Assembly: GCA_964531025.1 (NCBI GenBank)
Contig: CAZHDY010000001.1
Location: 1,116,001-1,180,000, forward strand
Origin: CALMEC01 sp964531025
GTDB taxonomy: Bacteria > Actinomycetota > Thermoleophilia > Miltoncostaeales > Miltoncostaeaceae
Direction: 5' to 3'
DNA: 64,000 nt
Below, piece after piece: positions 8,455 through 15,347 of this stretch (the first letter of the stretch is position 1; each line of letters starts with the position of its first letter). Under the pieces are notes generated by a model, which saw nothing but the letters and a program-made list of their open reading frames with translations, was not told the DNA's origin and made no database searches. A program made the position numbers and the translations under genes.

Positions 8455-9191
8455 CCGTGCACCACCTGCCGGTAGACGTCCTCGAGGCGTCCGGCACCGA
8501 AGGTCTCGCGCAGCTCGGCGGGCGTGCCCTGCGACACGATGCGCCCGTCCCGGATGAAGGCCACGTTCTCGCAGAGCGTCTCGGCCTCCTCCAGGTAGTG
8601 CGTCGTCAGCAGGATCGTCGTGCCGTCCGCATGCAACCTGCGGATGTAGCGCCACATCTCGTCGCGGAGCTCGATGTCGACTCCGGCGGTCGGCTCGTCG
8701 AGGATCACCAGCTGGGGCCGGTGGACCAGCGCACGCGCCAGCATGAGCCGTCGCCGCATGCCGCCGGACATGTGGTTGGGGAGCGTGCCCGCCTTGTCGG
8801 TGAGGTCGAAGACCTCGAGGAGCTCGTCGGCGCGTTCGGTCGCGTCGGCACGCGCCATGCCGAAGTACCGGCCGTGCAGGCGGAGCAGATCGCGGGCGGT
8901 GACGAAGCGGTCGAGGGCGATCTCCTGCGGGGCGTACCCGACGAGCTTGCGTGCGACAGGAGCGTCGCCACCCAGCATGGAGCGACCGTGCACCTCCAGT
9001 CGGCCACCGTCCACGCGGACCAGGCCGACGATGCTCCGGATGAGCGTCGTCTTGCCCGCCCCGTTGGGACCGAGCAGGCCGAAGAACGCGCCGTCCGGGA
9101 CCTGCAGGTCGATACCGTCGAGCGCGACGACACCGTCGGGGAACGTCTTCTGCACGGCAGCGCAGAGCAGGGCGGGAGCGGGTGAGGGCAT
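8451..9191 (-). CDS. ABC transporter ATP-binding protein (ABC-2 export type)
   Basis: The 246-residue ATPase has Walker A GPNGAGKTTL (about residue 40), a Q-loop at GYAPQE, signature SGGMRRRLMLARAL, Walker B LVILDEPTAGVD and the H-loop His in TTHYLEE. It couples to the permease at 7672. The layout matches daunorubicin-resistance-type (DrrA) and Nod-type importer-less export systems. A TAGCGT -10 box sits 7 nt before the ATG without any ribosome site, so the operon is probably leaderless. Confidence 0.95.
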   Translation of the reverse strand: MPSPAPALLCAAVQKTFPDGVVALDGIDLQVPDGAFFGLLGPNGAGKTTLIRSIVGLVRVDGGRLEVHGRSMLGGDAPVARKLVGYAPQEIALDRFVTARDLLRLHGRYFGMARADATERADELLEVFDLTDKAGTLPNHMSGGMRRRLMLARALVHRPQLVILDEPTAGVDIELRDEMWRYIRRLHADGTTILLTTHYLEEAETLCENVAFIRDGRIVSQGTPAELRETFGAGRLEDVYRQVVHG

Positions 9192-9198
9192 CCCGCTG

Positions 9199-9204
9199 AC
9201 GCTA
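9199..9204 (-). promoter_or_regulatory. Leaderless -10 box (TAGCGT) of the ABC operon
   Basis: Minus-strand TAGCGT followed by 7 nt and the ATG at 9191. Confidence 0.5.
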
Positions 9205-9274
9205 GCGCCTGACCCTCCGACGACGCCCCGATCAGGACCGCCTCGCGAAACCCGTCCGCCGTCCCACCGGACGC

Positions 9275-9280
9275 TACGCT
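9275..9280 (+). promoter_or_regulatory. Leaderless -10 box (TACGCT)
   Basis: TACGCT followed by 7 nt and the ATG at 9288; no Shine-Dalgarno sequence. Confidence 0.5.
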
Positions 9281-9287
9281 TGCCGCT

Positions 9288-9674
9288 ATGAAGAACCCGT
9301 CCGCCGACATCGCCCTCGAACGTCTTGAGGCCACACCGCTCACCGAGGTGGCGGCCCTGCTGTTCGCCGAGACGTTCCGGCCGGGGAAGAAGTCACCGCT
9401 GAGCTTCCGCGAAGTCCACAAGCACCTCGCCGACATTGCCGGCCTCGGTAAGCCCGGCATCCTCGGAGGACGACAGAAGGCCGACTACCTCATCGGACTC
9501 GAGTGCACCATCCTCTGGGAACGGGCGCTTCTGGCCGCGCGGATGTGGGTGGGCGATTCGGCATCGCTCCATGTGCACCTCCTGCGTCGCGGCGAGGCGG
9601 TGCGCGGAAGTGCGGATCCGCTCGGAGAAGCGCGCGCGGCGTTGAAGGATGTCCTGGGTCCGCCGAACGCCTGA
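9288..9674 (+). CDS. Conserved-looking hypothetical protein, 128 aa
   Basis: I do not recognise a family. The protein is soluble and basic, predicted mostly helical at the N-terminus (residues 8-60, with LSFREVHKHLADIAGLG) and mixed later; ADYLIGLECTILWERALLAARMWVG is the most hydrophobic part. No signal peptide or catalytic motif is evident. Codon use and GC pattern match the neighbours and a leaderless -10 box precedes the ATG, so it is probably a real gene. It converges with the HhH-GPD repair gene only 13 bp away. Confidence 0.6.
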   Translation: MKNPSADIALERLEATPLTEVAALLFAETFRPGKKSPLSFREVHKHLADIAGLGKPGILGGRQKADYLIGLECTILWERALLAARMWVGDSASLHVHLLRRGEAVRGSADPLGEARAALKDVLGPPNA

Positions 9675-9687
9675 CCCGGGGAGCCGG

Positions 9688-10233
9688 CTACCTGACGGCT
9701 CGGTCCCACTCCTTCTTGTGGATCTTCTTGGCCGCCTGGTACTCGGTGAGTGCCTCCGGCGAGTCCACATCACCCAGCGTGGGATGCCAGGGGACAAGCC
9801 CCTCGGCGGCGGCGACCCCGAAGTGCTTGGCGAGCACGGCGCCGAACCCCTTGACCTTCAGCTTCCCGAAACCGGGGAGGTCCTGGATGCGACGGGCGAG
9901 ATCATCAGCATCCGCGGCCTCGGTCCAGATCCGCTCGGCGTGCCCGTCGTAGGTGTCGCGGATGTAGGCGGCCAGATCCTTGACGCGCGCGGCCATGTTG
10001 CCGGGGAATCGGTGGACGGCGGGCTTCTCGCGAAAGACCGCGTCGAGGTCGGCGTCGGCCAGGACGGCGGCGTCCAGTGAGCCGACGCGCTCCCGGATGA
10101 CGAGCGGCCCCATGAAGGCTTTCTGAACCCGTACCTGCTGGTCGAGCGCGTAGCCGACAACCAAGGCCATCGGATCCTGCGCGATGAGGACGTTGGCCTC
10201 GTCGGAGTCCGTGAAGTACAGGCGATCGGGCAT
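9688..10233 (-). CDS. HhH-GPD family base-excision repair protein
   Basis: The 181-residue protein carries a helix-hairpin-helix (LPGFGKLKVKGFGAVL, about 118-133) and the upstream helical core ALDQQVRVQKAF of the HhH-GPD DNA-glycosylase superfamily. It matches the compact actinobacterial subgroup often labelled uncharacterised HhH-GPD family protein. The classical catalytic Lys/Asp after the hairpin is not obvious: the segment reads VPWHPTLGDVDSPE, so activity is uncertain. Expected role is damaged-base recognition in the cytoplasm. A TAGATT -10 box is 6 nt before the ATG. Confidence 0.85.
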   Translation of the reverse strand: MPDRLYFTDSDEANVLIAQDPMALVVGYALDQQVRVQKAFMGPLVIRERVGSLDAAVLADADLDAVFREKPAVHRFPGNMAARVKDLAAYIRDTYDGHAERIWTEAADADDLARRIQDLPGFGKLKVKGFGAVLAKHFGVAAAEGLVPWHPTLGDVDSPEALTEYQAAKKIHKKEWDRAVR

Positions 10234-10239
10234 GCCGAC

Positions 10240-10245
10240 AATCTA
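10240..10245 (-). promoter_or_regulatory. Leaderless -10 box (TAGATT) of HhH-GPD gene
   Basis: Minus-strand TAGATT, 6-nt gap, ATG at 10233. Confidence 0.55.
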
Positions 10246-10287
10246 CCCCGGGCGATCCCGGTCGTCGCCCCGGTCGGTCGACCCCAC

Positions 10288-10293
10288 TACCCT
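10288..10293 (+). promoter_or_regulatory. Leaderless -10 box (TACCCT)
   Basis: TACCCT, 6-nt gap, ATG at 10300; no Shine-Dalgarno sequence. Confidence 0.5.
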
Positions 10294-10299
10294 GTCCTC

Positions 10300-11268
10300 A
10301 TGACCGAGAACGATCCGCCCACCACCGCCGCCGGATACACCGCGCCCACCGGGAAGGACGGCGAGTTCCTCCGGAAGGACAGCCAGCTCCGCAACCGGGT
10401 GAGCGCCGACGGATCCACACCATTCCCCGCGGAGGCCCATCGCTATCACCTCTACGTCTCGCTGGCGTGCCCGTGGGCCCACCGGACCATCATCATGCGC
10501 CGCCTCAAGGGGCTGGAGGACGTGATCGGTCTCACGGTCGTCGACCCCATCCGCGACGAGAAAGGCTGGGCGTTCCGCGACGTGCCGGGATGCACGCCCG
10601 ATCCGATCAACGGCTTCGCGTATCTGTCCGAGGCCTACGCCGCCACCGTTCCCGGCTACGACGGCAACGTCACGGTCCCCGTGCTGTGGGACACCGTGAC
10701 CGGTCAGATCGTGAACAACGAGTCGTCCGAGATCCTCCGGATGCTGAACTCGGAGTTCGCCACGTTCACCGACGACCGCACGGACTACTACCCGCAGGAT
10801 CTCCGAGCAGAGATCGACGCGATCAACAGGCGCGTCTACGCCACGGTGAACAACGGGGTCTATCGCTGCGGGTTCGCGTCCACCCAGCGGGCATACGACC
10901 GCGCGTTCGGTGAGCTGTTCGACTCACTGGACTGGCTGGAGGACCTGCTCACCGAGCGTCGTTTCCTCACCGGATCGCGGCTGACCGAGGCGGACTGGCG
11001 CCTGTTCACGACGCTCATCCGGTTCGACGTCGTGTACGTGGGGCACTTCAAGGCCAACCGCAATCGGATCGCTGACATGGAGAACCTCTCCGGGTACCTA
11101 CGTGAGCTGTACCAGTGGCCGGGTGTCGCGGAAACGGTCGACTTCGATCACATCAAGCGCCACTACTACGTGACGCACCGCGCGCTCAATCCGCGCGGCA
11201 TCGTTCCGCGAGGTCCGGTGCTCGATCTCGACAGCCCGCACGGACGGGACCGCATCGGACCGAGGTAG
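10300..11268 (+). CDS. Glutathionyl/mycothiolyl-hydroquinone reductase (xi-class GST, YqjG-like)
   Basis: A 322-residue protein of the xi-class GST family, which reductively removes thiol adducts from hydroquinones. The catalytic cysteine is C57 in SLACPWAHRTIIMRRLKGL. Family signatures GFAYLSEAYAATVPGYDGNVTVPVLWD and NNESSEILRMLN (glutathione-type site) follow, with a C-terminal all-alpha domain and the conserved HYYVTHRALNPRGIVP tail. Actinobacteria generally use mycothiol, so the co-substrate may not be glutathione (inference). It is monocistronic; its 3' end converges with the AI-2E transporter gene. Confidence 0.9.
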   Translation: MTENDPPTTAAGYTAPTGKDGEFLRKDSQLRNRVSADGSTPFPAEAHRYHLYVSLACPWAHRTIIMRRLKGLEDVIGLTVVDPIRDEKGWAFRDVPGCTPDPINGFAYLSEAYAATVPGYDGNVTVPVLWDTVTGQIVNNESSEILRMLNSEFATFTDDRTDYYPQDLRAEIDAINRRVYATVNNGVYRCGFASTQRAYDRAFGELFDSLDWLEDLLTERRFLTGSRLTEADWRLFTTLIRFDVVYVGHFKANRNRIADMENLSGYLRELYQWPGVAETVDFDHIKRHYYVTHRALNPRGIVPRGPVLDLDSPHGRDRIGPR

Positions 11269-11304
11269 GGGCGCGCGGAAGCACCAGGCCTCCGCCTCGG
11301 ACGA

Positions 11305-12732
11305 TCAGCCGTCGGACTCCGGAGGCTCATCGTCGCGGTTGCGCTGCCGTAGCGCCTTCCAGAGTCCGGCCATACCCCGCTCCTCGGAGTGCATGGGCTC
11401 CGCGCCTCCCTCCTGCGCCTCCCGGACCCGGGTCTCGTGCTCCTTCCGGCGTCGCACACCGACCGCGGCGTGCTCGGCGTGGGCCGCGATCGCCGCGCCC
11501 TCGGGCGTCGCGACCGCCACGTCCTCGGCACGGACATCACCGGTGCGCAGATCGATCTGCTCACTGGTGTAGCGCAGGATGACGATGACGGTGGCCGCCA
11601 CCGGCACCGCGAAGAAGGCGCCGAGAATTCCGAACATGGTGCCCGCGCCGCCGACGGCCAGGAGGATGATGGCCGGGTGCATCTCCATGGTCCGCCCCTG
11701 GAGGAACGGCTGAAGGACCTGTCCCTCCACCTGCTGCACGACGAGGATGATGGCGAGGACGATCAGGGCGATGGTGAATCCCTTGGACACCAGCGCCACC
11801 AGGACGGCGAGGGCGCCCACCGCGACAGCTCCCACGATCGGGATGAGCCCACCGAAGAAGGTCAGGATCGTCAACGCCGGCCACAGGGGGATCCCCAGGA
11901 TGGCCAGCCCCACACCGATGAGGACGGCGTCGACGAGGCTGACCAGCATCTGGATGCGGAGGAAACCGCTCAGGGTGTTCCAGATCCGCGTGAACAGCTC
12001 GGTCAGATGACCGCCGGCGTGGCGCCCGGCGACCTTGCGCACCCACGGAAGGAAGCGTCGCCCGTCCTTCAGCATGAAGAACGTGAGCACCACGACGATG
12101 AGAGCGGTGAAGAACACCGCACCAACGGTCGTCACGCCGCTGAACACCCCGGAGGCGATCGACGCGGATCGATCCTGCAGCCACTGCTGGGCCTCATCCG
12201 CGAACTGATCCACCCGTTCGTTCTCGATGTTGAGCGGGGGCCCCGACAGCCAGTCGCGCAGTTTTCGCACTCCCTGTGCCGCCTGCCCGACGAGCTCGGA
12301 CGCCTGGCTCATGACCGACGGTGCGATCGCGATCATGACCCCGACGATCACCGCCATGGTCACAAGGATCGTCCCGATCGACGCGAGGGCCGGAGGAACC
12401 CCCAAGCGGATAAGGGAACGCACGACGGGCCACAACAGCGACGCGAGGAGCAGGGCGAAGAAGACCGGAAGAACCCCCTCCCAGATCTTGGAGATGATCC
12501 AGAGGACCCCACCGACGGCCACGGCGATGATGATGAAGCGAAGGGCCCATTCGGCGAGTGACCGCGCCATGTGCCCGATCACATATCCACGATCGATACC
12601 GACGTTGGTCGTGGGTGCCGGCTCTCCTCCGGGGTTCTGCTCGGCCCCGGGAACCGACGGCGGTTCATGGCCGGTCTCGGCGGCGGGCTTCGGTTCGGGG
12701 ACGTCGGGCTGTGCGTCGCTGGGATCGGTCAT
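11305..12732 (-). CDS. AI-2E family transporter (PF01594 permease)
   Basis: A 475-residue membrane protein with about eight hydrophobic segments between residues 55 and 385; the family includes TqsA and PerM-like permeases, with transported substrates ranging from autoinducer-2 to ions. Hallmarks include FFGGLIPIVGAVAVGAL and VGGAGTMFGILGAFFAVPVAA. N-terminal about 50 residues are Pro/Glu-rich and cytoplasmic, and the C-terminal about 90 residues form a charged tail. The start at MTDPSD is uncertain because no ribosome site is visible; a start 66 or 99 nt upstream is possible. Confidence 0.85.
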   Translation of the reverse strand: MTDPSDAQPDVPEPKPAAETGHEPPSVPGAEQNPGGEPAPTTNVGIDRGYVIGHMARSLAEWALRFIIIAVAVGGVLWIISKIWEGVLPVFFALLLASLLWPVVRSLIRLGVPPALASIGTILVTMAVIVGVMIAIAPSVMSQASELVGQAAQGVRKLRDWLSGPPLNIENERVDQFADEAQQWLQDRSASIASGVFSGVTTVGAVFFTALIVVVLTFFMLKDGRRFLPWVRKVAGRHAGGHLTELFTRIWNTLSGFLRIQMLVSLVDAVLIGVGLAILGIPLWPALTILTFFGGLIPIVGAVAVGALAVLVALVSKGFTIALIVLAIILVVQQVEGQVLQPFLQGRTMEMHPAIILLAVGGAGTMFGILGAFFAVPVAATVIVILRYTSEQIDLRTGDVRAEDVAVATPEGAAIAAHAEHAAVGVRRRKEHETRVREAQEGGAEPMHSEERGMAGLWKALRQRNRDDEPPESDG

Positions 12733-12903
12733 CGGCGGGAGGGGCTCGCGGAGGTTCGGGACAGTGCCGGACAGCGTGACAGATGAGGCGGACCGCATAG
12801 CCGGTCGCGACACAGTCGGCACGGCGTCCACTCCACGGGAGCCATCGCCCCCGATGACCTCACATTCCGCCCACCCCGTGCGTCGTCAGGGCATGGACGC
12901 ACA

Positions 12904-12909
12904 TACACT
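12904..12909 (+). promoter_or_regulatory. Possible -10 box (TACACT) of the first methyltransferase gene
   Basis: TACACT lies 10 nt before the ATG at 12920, giving a leader of only about 3-4 nt. It overlaps the alternative start at 12893, which would argue for the later start. Confidence 0.4.
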
Positions 12910-12919
12910 CCGTCGCACG

Positions 12920-13423
12920 ATGGGACGCACCCATACGACGGTCGACTCACCCCTCGGACCGCTCACCCTCGTCGCGGACGAGGCCGGCCGCCTGTGCGGC
13001 CTCTACATGACCGATCACCGGAGGCAACCGGACATCGCGCAGTTCGGAGACGCCGACCCGGCCACCTTCGACGAGGTCTGTGACCAGCTGGACGAGTACT
13101 TCGCCGGACAACGGACGGCCTTCGACCTTCCGCTGGCCACGAACGGGGCCGCGTTCCAGGAGCGGGTGTGGGCCGAGCTTCGCGCGATCCCGTTCGGAGA
13201 GCGACGGACCTACGGTGACATCGCATCCGCCCTGGGCGATGCCGGCCTGGCCCGCGCCGTGGGCGCGGCGAACGCCCTCAACCCGATCTCCATCGTCATC
13301 CCGTGCCACCGCGTGGTGGGTGCGGACGGACGCCTCGTCGGGTATGCGGGCGGCGAGGACCGAAAGCGCTTCCTCCTCGATCACGAGGCCCGTGTCATGG
13401 GAACCCACGACCGATTGTTCTGA
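12920..13423 (+). CDS. ogt: Methylated-DNA-[protein]-cysteine S-methyltransferase (Ogt-type)
   Basis: The 167-residue suicide enzyme transfers alkyl groups from O6-alkylguanine to its own cysteine C129 in IPCHRVVGADG. The preceding segment AFQERVWAELRAIPFGERRTYGDIASALG forms the DNA-binding HTH and Asn-hinge region of the family. Length is typical of Ogt without an Ada N-terminal sensor domain. The start is uncertain: MDAHTLRRTMGRT at 12893 is in frame, but MGRTHTTVDSPLGPLTLVA aligns better. Its stop is one base from the next start, so it probably heads an operon with the sigma factor and second methyltransferase. Confidence 0.93.
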   Translation: MGRTHTTVDSPLGPLTLVADEAGRLCGLYMTDHRRQPDIAQFGDADPATFDEVCDQLDEYFAGQRTAFDLPLATNGAAFQERVWAELRAIPFGERRTYGDIASALGDAGLARAVGAANALNPISIVIPCHRVVGADGRLVGYAGGEDRKRFLLDHEARVMGTHDRLF

Positions 13424-13424
13424 G

Positions 13425-13946
13425 ATGAGTGCCGGCCCGATCAGCCCCCGGCGTCCGCCGTTCGACCGCGTGGTCGACGACCACGGCGCCACGGTGCTGC
13501 GGGTCTGCCGGGCGCTGGTCGGTCCCGTCGATGCCGATGACGCGTGGTCCGAGACCTTCCTCGCGGCTCTTCGCGCCTATCCGGGGCTGGACTTCCCCGC
13601 CGACCTCCGCGCCTGGCTCGTCACGATCGCCCATCGCAAGTCGATCGACATCCTGCGACGCCGACAGCGGCACGCCGTCCCCATGGCCGAGGTCCCCGAG
13701 ACGCGTCCGCACCATGACCGCGACGGCCTGGACGAGTTCGGCTCGGCATGGGACGCACTGACCGAGCTCACCGGACGCCAGCGGCAGGTGGTCGTCTATC
13801 ACCACATCGCCGGCATGCCGTACCGAGAGATCGCCGAGATCGTCGGGGGGTCGGAAGCCGCCGCCCGTCGTGCCGGTGCCGACGGCATCGCCGCTCTACG
13901 ACGGCTGCTCGGAGAGCGCCCCGACACCGGAGGAACAGCCCCATGA
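13425..13946 (+). CDS. Sigma-70 family RNA polymerase sigma factor (ECF-like)
   Basis: A 173-residue two-domain sigma factor. Region 2 spans about 15-82 (DADDAWSETFLAALRAYPGL, then AWLVTIAHRKSIDILRRR), and region 4 about 108-163 (LTGRQRQVVVYHHIAGMPYREIAEIVGGSEAAARRA). It begins 1 nt after the methyltransferase stop and its own stop overlaps the second methyltransferase start by 4 bp, so all three are translationally coupled. It is not followed by an anti-sigma factor. That context suggests a regulator of an alkylation response, an inference from gene order. Confidence 0.9.
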   Translation: MSAGPISPRRPPFDRVVDDHGATVLRVCRALVGPVDADDAWSETFLAALRAYPGLDFPADLRAWLVTIAHRKSIDILRRRQRHAVPMAEVPETRPHHDRDGLDEFGSAWDALTELTGRQRQVVVYHHIAGMPYREIAEIVGGSEAAARRAGADGIAALRRLLGERPDTGGTAP

Positions 13947-14578
13947 ACGATCCCGACCTCCTCCCTCCCGCCCCGGATCTCGATGAGAGCCTCCGGACCC
14001 TGCGAGCCCGCCTGGCCGATGAGGCGCGGTCCGACGGCCTGCTGGACGTGGTCTACCGCACCCTCGAGACGCCGATCGGCCGGCTGACCATCGCCGCCAC
14101 ACCTGCCGGTGTCGTGCGTCTGGTCCTTCCCGGTATGTCGCCCGACGCGGTCCTCGACGACCTCGCCGGCACGATCAGCCCCCGGATCCTGCACGCTCCG
14201 GCACCGCTCGATCCCGTGGTACGTCAGATCGACGAATATTTCGCCGGGACGCGACGGACGTTCGAGGTGCAGCTCGACATGTCGCTCAGCCGAGGTTTCC
14301 GGCGCGCCGTCCTGGAGGAGCTCCGCCTGGTCCCGTACGGCCACACCGCCAGCTACGCCGAGCTCGCAGCAGAGGCCGGCAACCCTCGCGCCGTGCGTGC
14401 CGCCGGTTCGGCCTGCGCCACGAATCCGATCCCGATCATCATCCCCTGCCACCGGATCATCCGATCCGACGGGAGCCTCGGCAACTACGGGGGCGGAGTG
14501 CCCACGAAGGTGGCGCTCCTTCGCCTTGAGGGCGCCATCCATGACGAGCCGGAGCTGCCGGGAATCCGGCCCCGGTAG
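13943..14578 (+). CDS. Second methylated-DNA-[protein]-cysteine S-methyltransferase, N-extended
   Basis: A 211-residue paralogue with the acceptor cysteine C169 in IPCHRIIRSDGSLGNYGGG and the DNA-binding part FRRAVLEELRLVPYGHTASYAEL. Compared with the first copy it has about 40 additional N-terminal residues (NDPDLLPPAPDLDESLRTLR onward), predicted helical and acidic, which could contact the sigma factor; this is inference. ATGA overlap at 13943-13946 and an AGGAACA ribosome site inside the sigma gene support the start. Together with the first copy it would repair O6-alkylguanine and O4-alkylthymine. Confidence 0.93.
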   Translation: MNDPDLLPPAPDLDESLRTLRARLADEARSDGLLDVVYRTLETPIGRLTIAATPAGVVRLVLPGMSPDAVLDDLAGTISPRILHAPAPLDPVVRQIDEYFAGTRRTFEVQLDMSLSRGFRRAVLEELRLVPYGHTASYAELAAEAGNPRAVRAAGSACATNPIPIIIPCHRIIRSDGSLGNYGGGVPTKVALLRLEGAIHDEPELPGIRPR

Positions 14579-14660
14579 TCCGTTCGGCGGGCAACCGGTC
14601 AGGTCCGCGCCTAGTCGTGCCGATGTGATGACGCCGGAGTCGCTATCCTGCACCTCCGCG

Positions 14661-14679
14661 GCGCCTCTCCGAGAGGCGC
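14661..14679 (+). terminator. Short perfect GC palindrome before tRNA-Thr
   Basis: GCGCCTCTC and its complement around a single central C, ending 4 bp before the tRNA. It may terminate the repair operon. Confidence 0.45.
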
Positions 14680-14683
14680 GCCC

Positions 14684-14756
14684 GCCGACGTAGCTCAGCT
14701 GGTAGAGCACTTCACTCGTAATGAAGGGGTCCGGGGTTCGAGTCCCCGCGTCGGCT
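14684..14756 (+). tRNA. tRNA-Thr (anticodon CGT)
   Basis: Full cloverleaf: acceptor GCCGACG pairs with CGTCGGC, D arm GCTC/GAGC, anticodon stem CTTCA/TGAAG with loop CTCGTAA (anticodon CGT, codon ACG), T arm CGGGG-TTCGAGT-CCCCG. Discriminator T; CCA is not encoded. Its 3' end is duplicated in inverted form just downstream. Confidence 0.97.
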
Positions 14757-14762
14757 CTTTAT

Positions 14763-14798
14763 GGCTCGGGGTCATGGCCCCGGCCATGACCCCGAGCC
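14763..14798 (+). terminator. Strong hairpin immediately after tRNA-Thr
   Basis: 17-bp arms, GGCTCGGGGTCATGGCC and its exact complement, separated by CC. With one indel on each side the symmetry extends outward into the tRNA 3' end, giving an imperfect inverted repeat of about 32 bp per arm. Probably the tRNA terminator. Confidence 0.65.
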
Positions 14799-15100
14799 CA
14801 TAAGAGCCGACGCGAGGCATTCACAACGCCTCGCTCCGCTCACCGTTCTGACCCCCGCGTCAAACACAACCTGACACAGGTCGCCCCAATCGGCTCGAAG
14901 CCGACGCAGGGCATTCACAACGCCTCGCTCCGCTCACCGTTCTGACCCCGCGTCGGAACACAACCCCGGCCCGGCCCCAGCCACGACCCCGAGCCCATAA
15001 GAGCCGACGCGGGGCATCAACCGCTACGCCGACTCCGTCGCCGCAGCGCCCACCCCCACGTCAAACGCAACCTGACACAGATTCCCCAGTTCGCCCCAAT
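14788..15100. repeat. Degenerate repeats derived partly from the tRNA-Thr 3' end
   Basis: Non-coding stretch built of repeated blocks. A 40-bp block (GGCATTCACAACGCC onward) is identical at 14816-14855 and 14910-14949. A 27-bp block containing GAGCCCATAAGAGCCGACGC occurs at 14788-14814 and 14985-15011 and is the near-complement of the tRNA-Thr end. CAACCTGACACAG recurs at 14867-14879 and 15068-15080, and GTCGCCCCAAT/TTCGCCCCAAT follows each. The pattern looks like decayed duplications at an integration hotspot. 15101-15347 shows nothing further. Confidence 0.7.
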
Positions 15101-15347
15101 CAACTCGAAACGGACCGGGTCTCTGTCCCCATGCTGCGGAGTCCGGTCGAACCACACGGTTCTCGCATCCCCCTCTCTTGACGTCTGATCGAAACCGTCT
15201 CAAGCCAGACACCCCCGGGCGATAAAGTGCCGCATCACCTCCTGGAGCGGTTCAGCGGCAGAACGTCCGGCGATCGGCGCAGGTTCGCTCCGGCCTCCAG
15301 GTCTCCCAGGTGACGGTGTTACGACTTCCTCCCGTACCGAGGCCGAC

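Noticed and set aside
11389..12561. 390-residue + strand frame
   Set aside because: Antisense shadow of the AI-2E transporter gene with His/Asp/Arg-rich composition.
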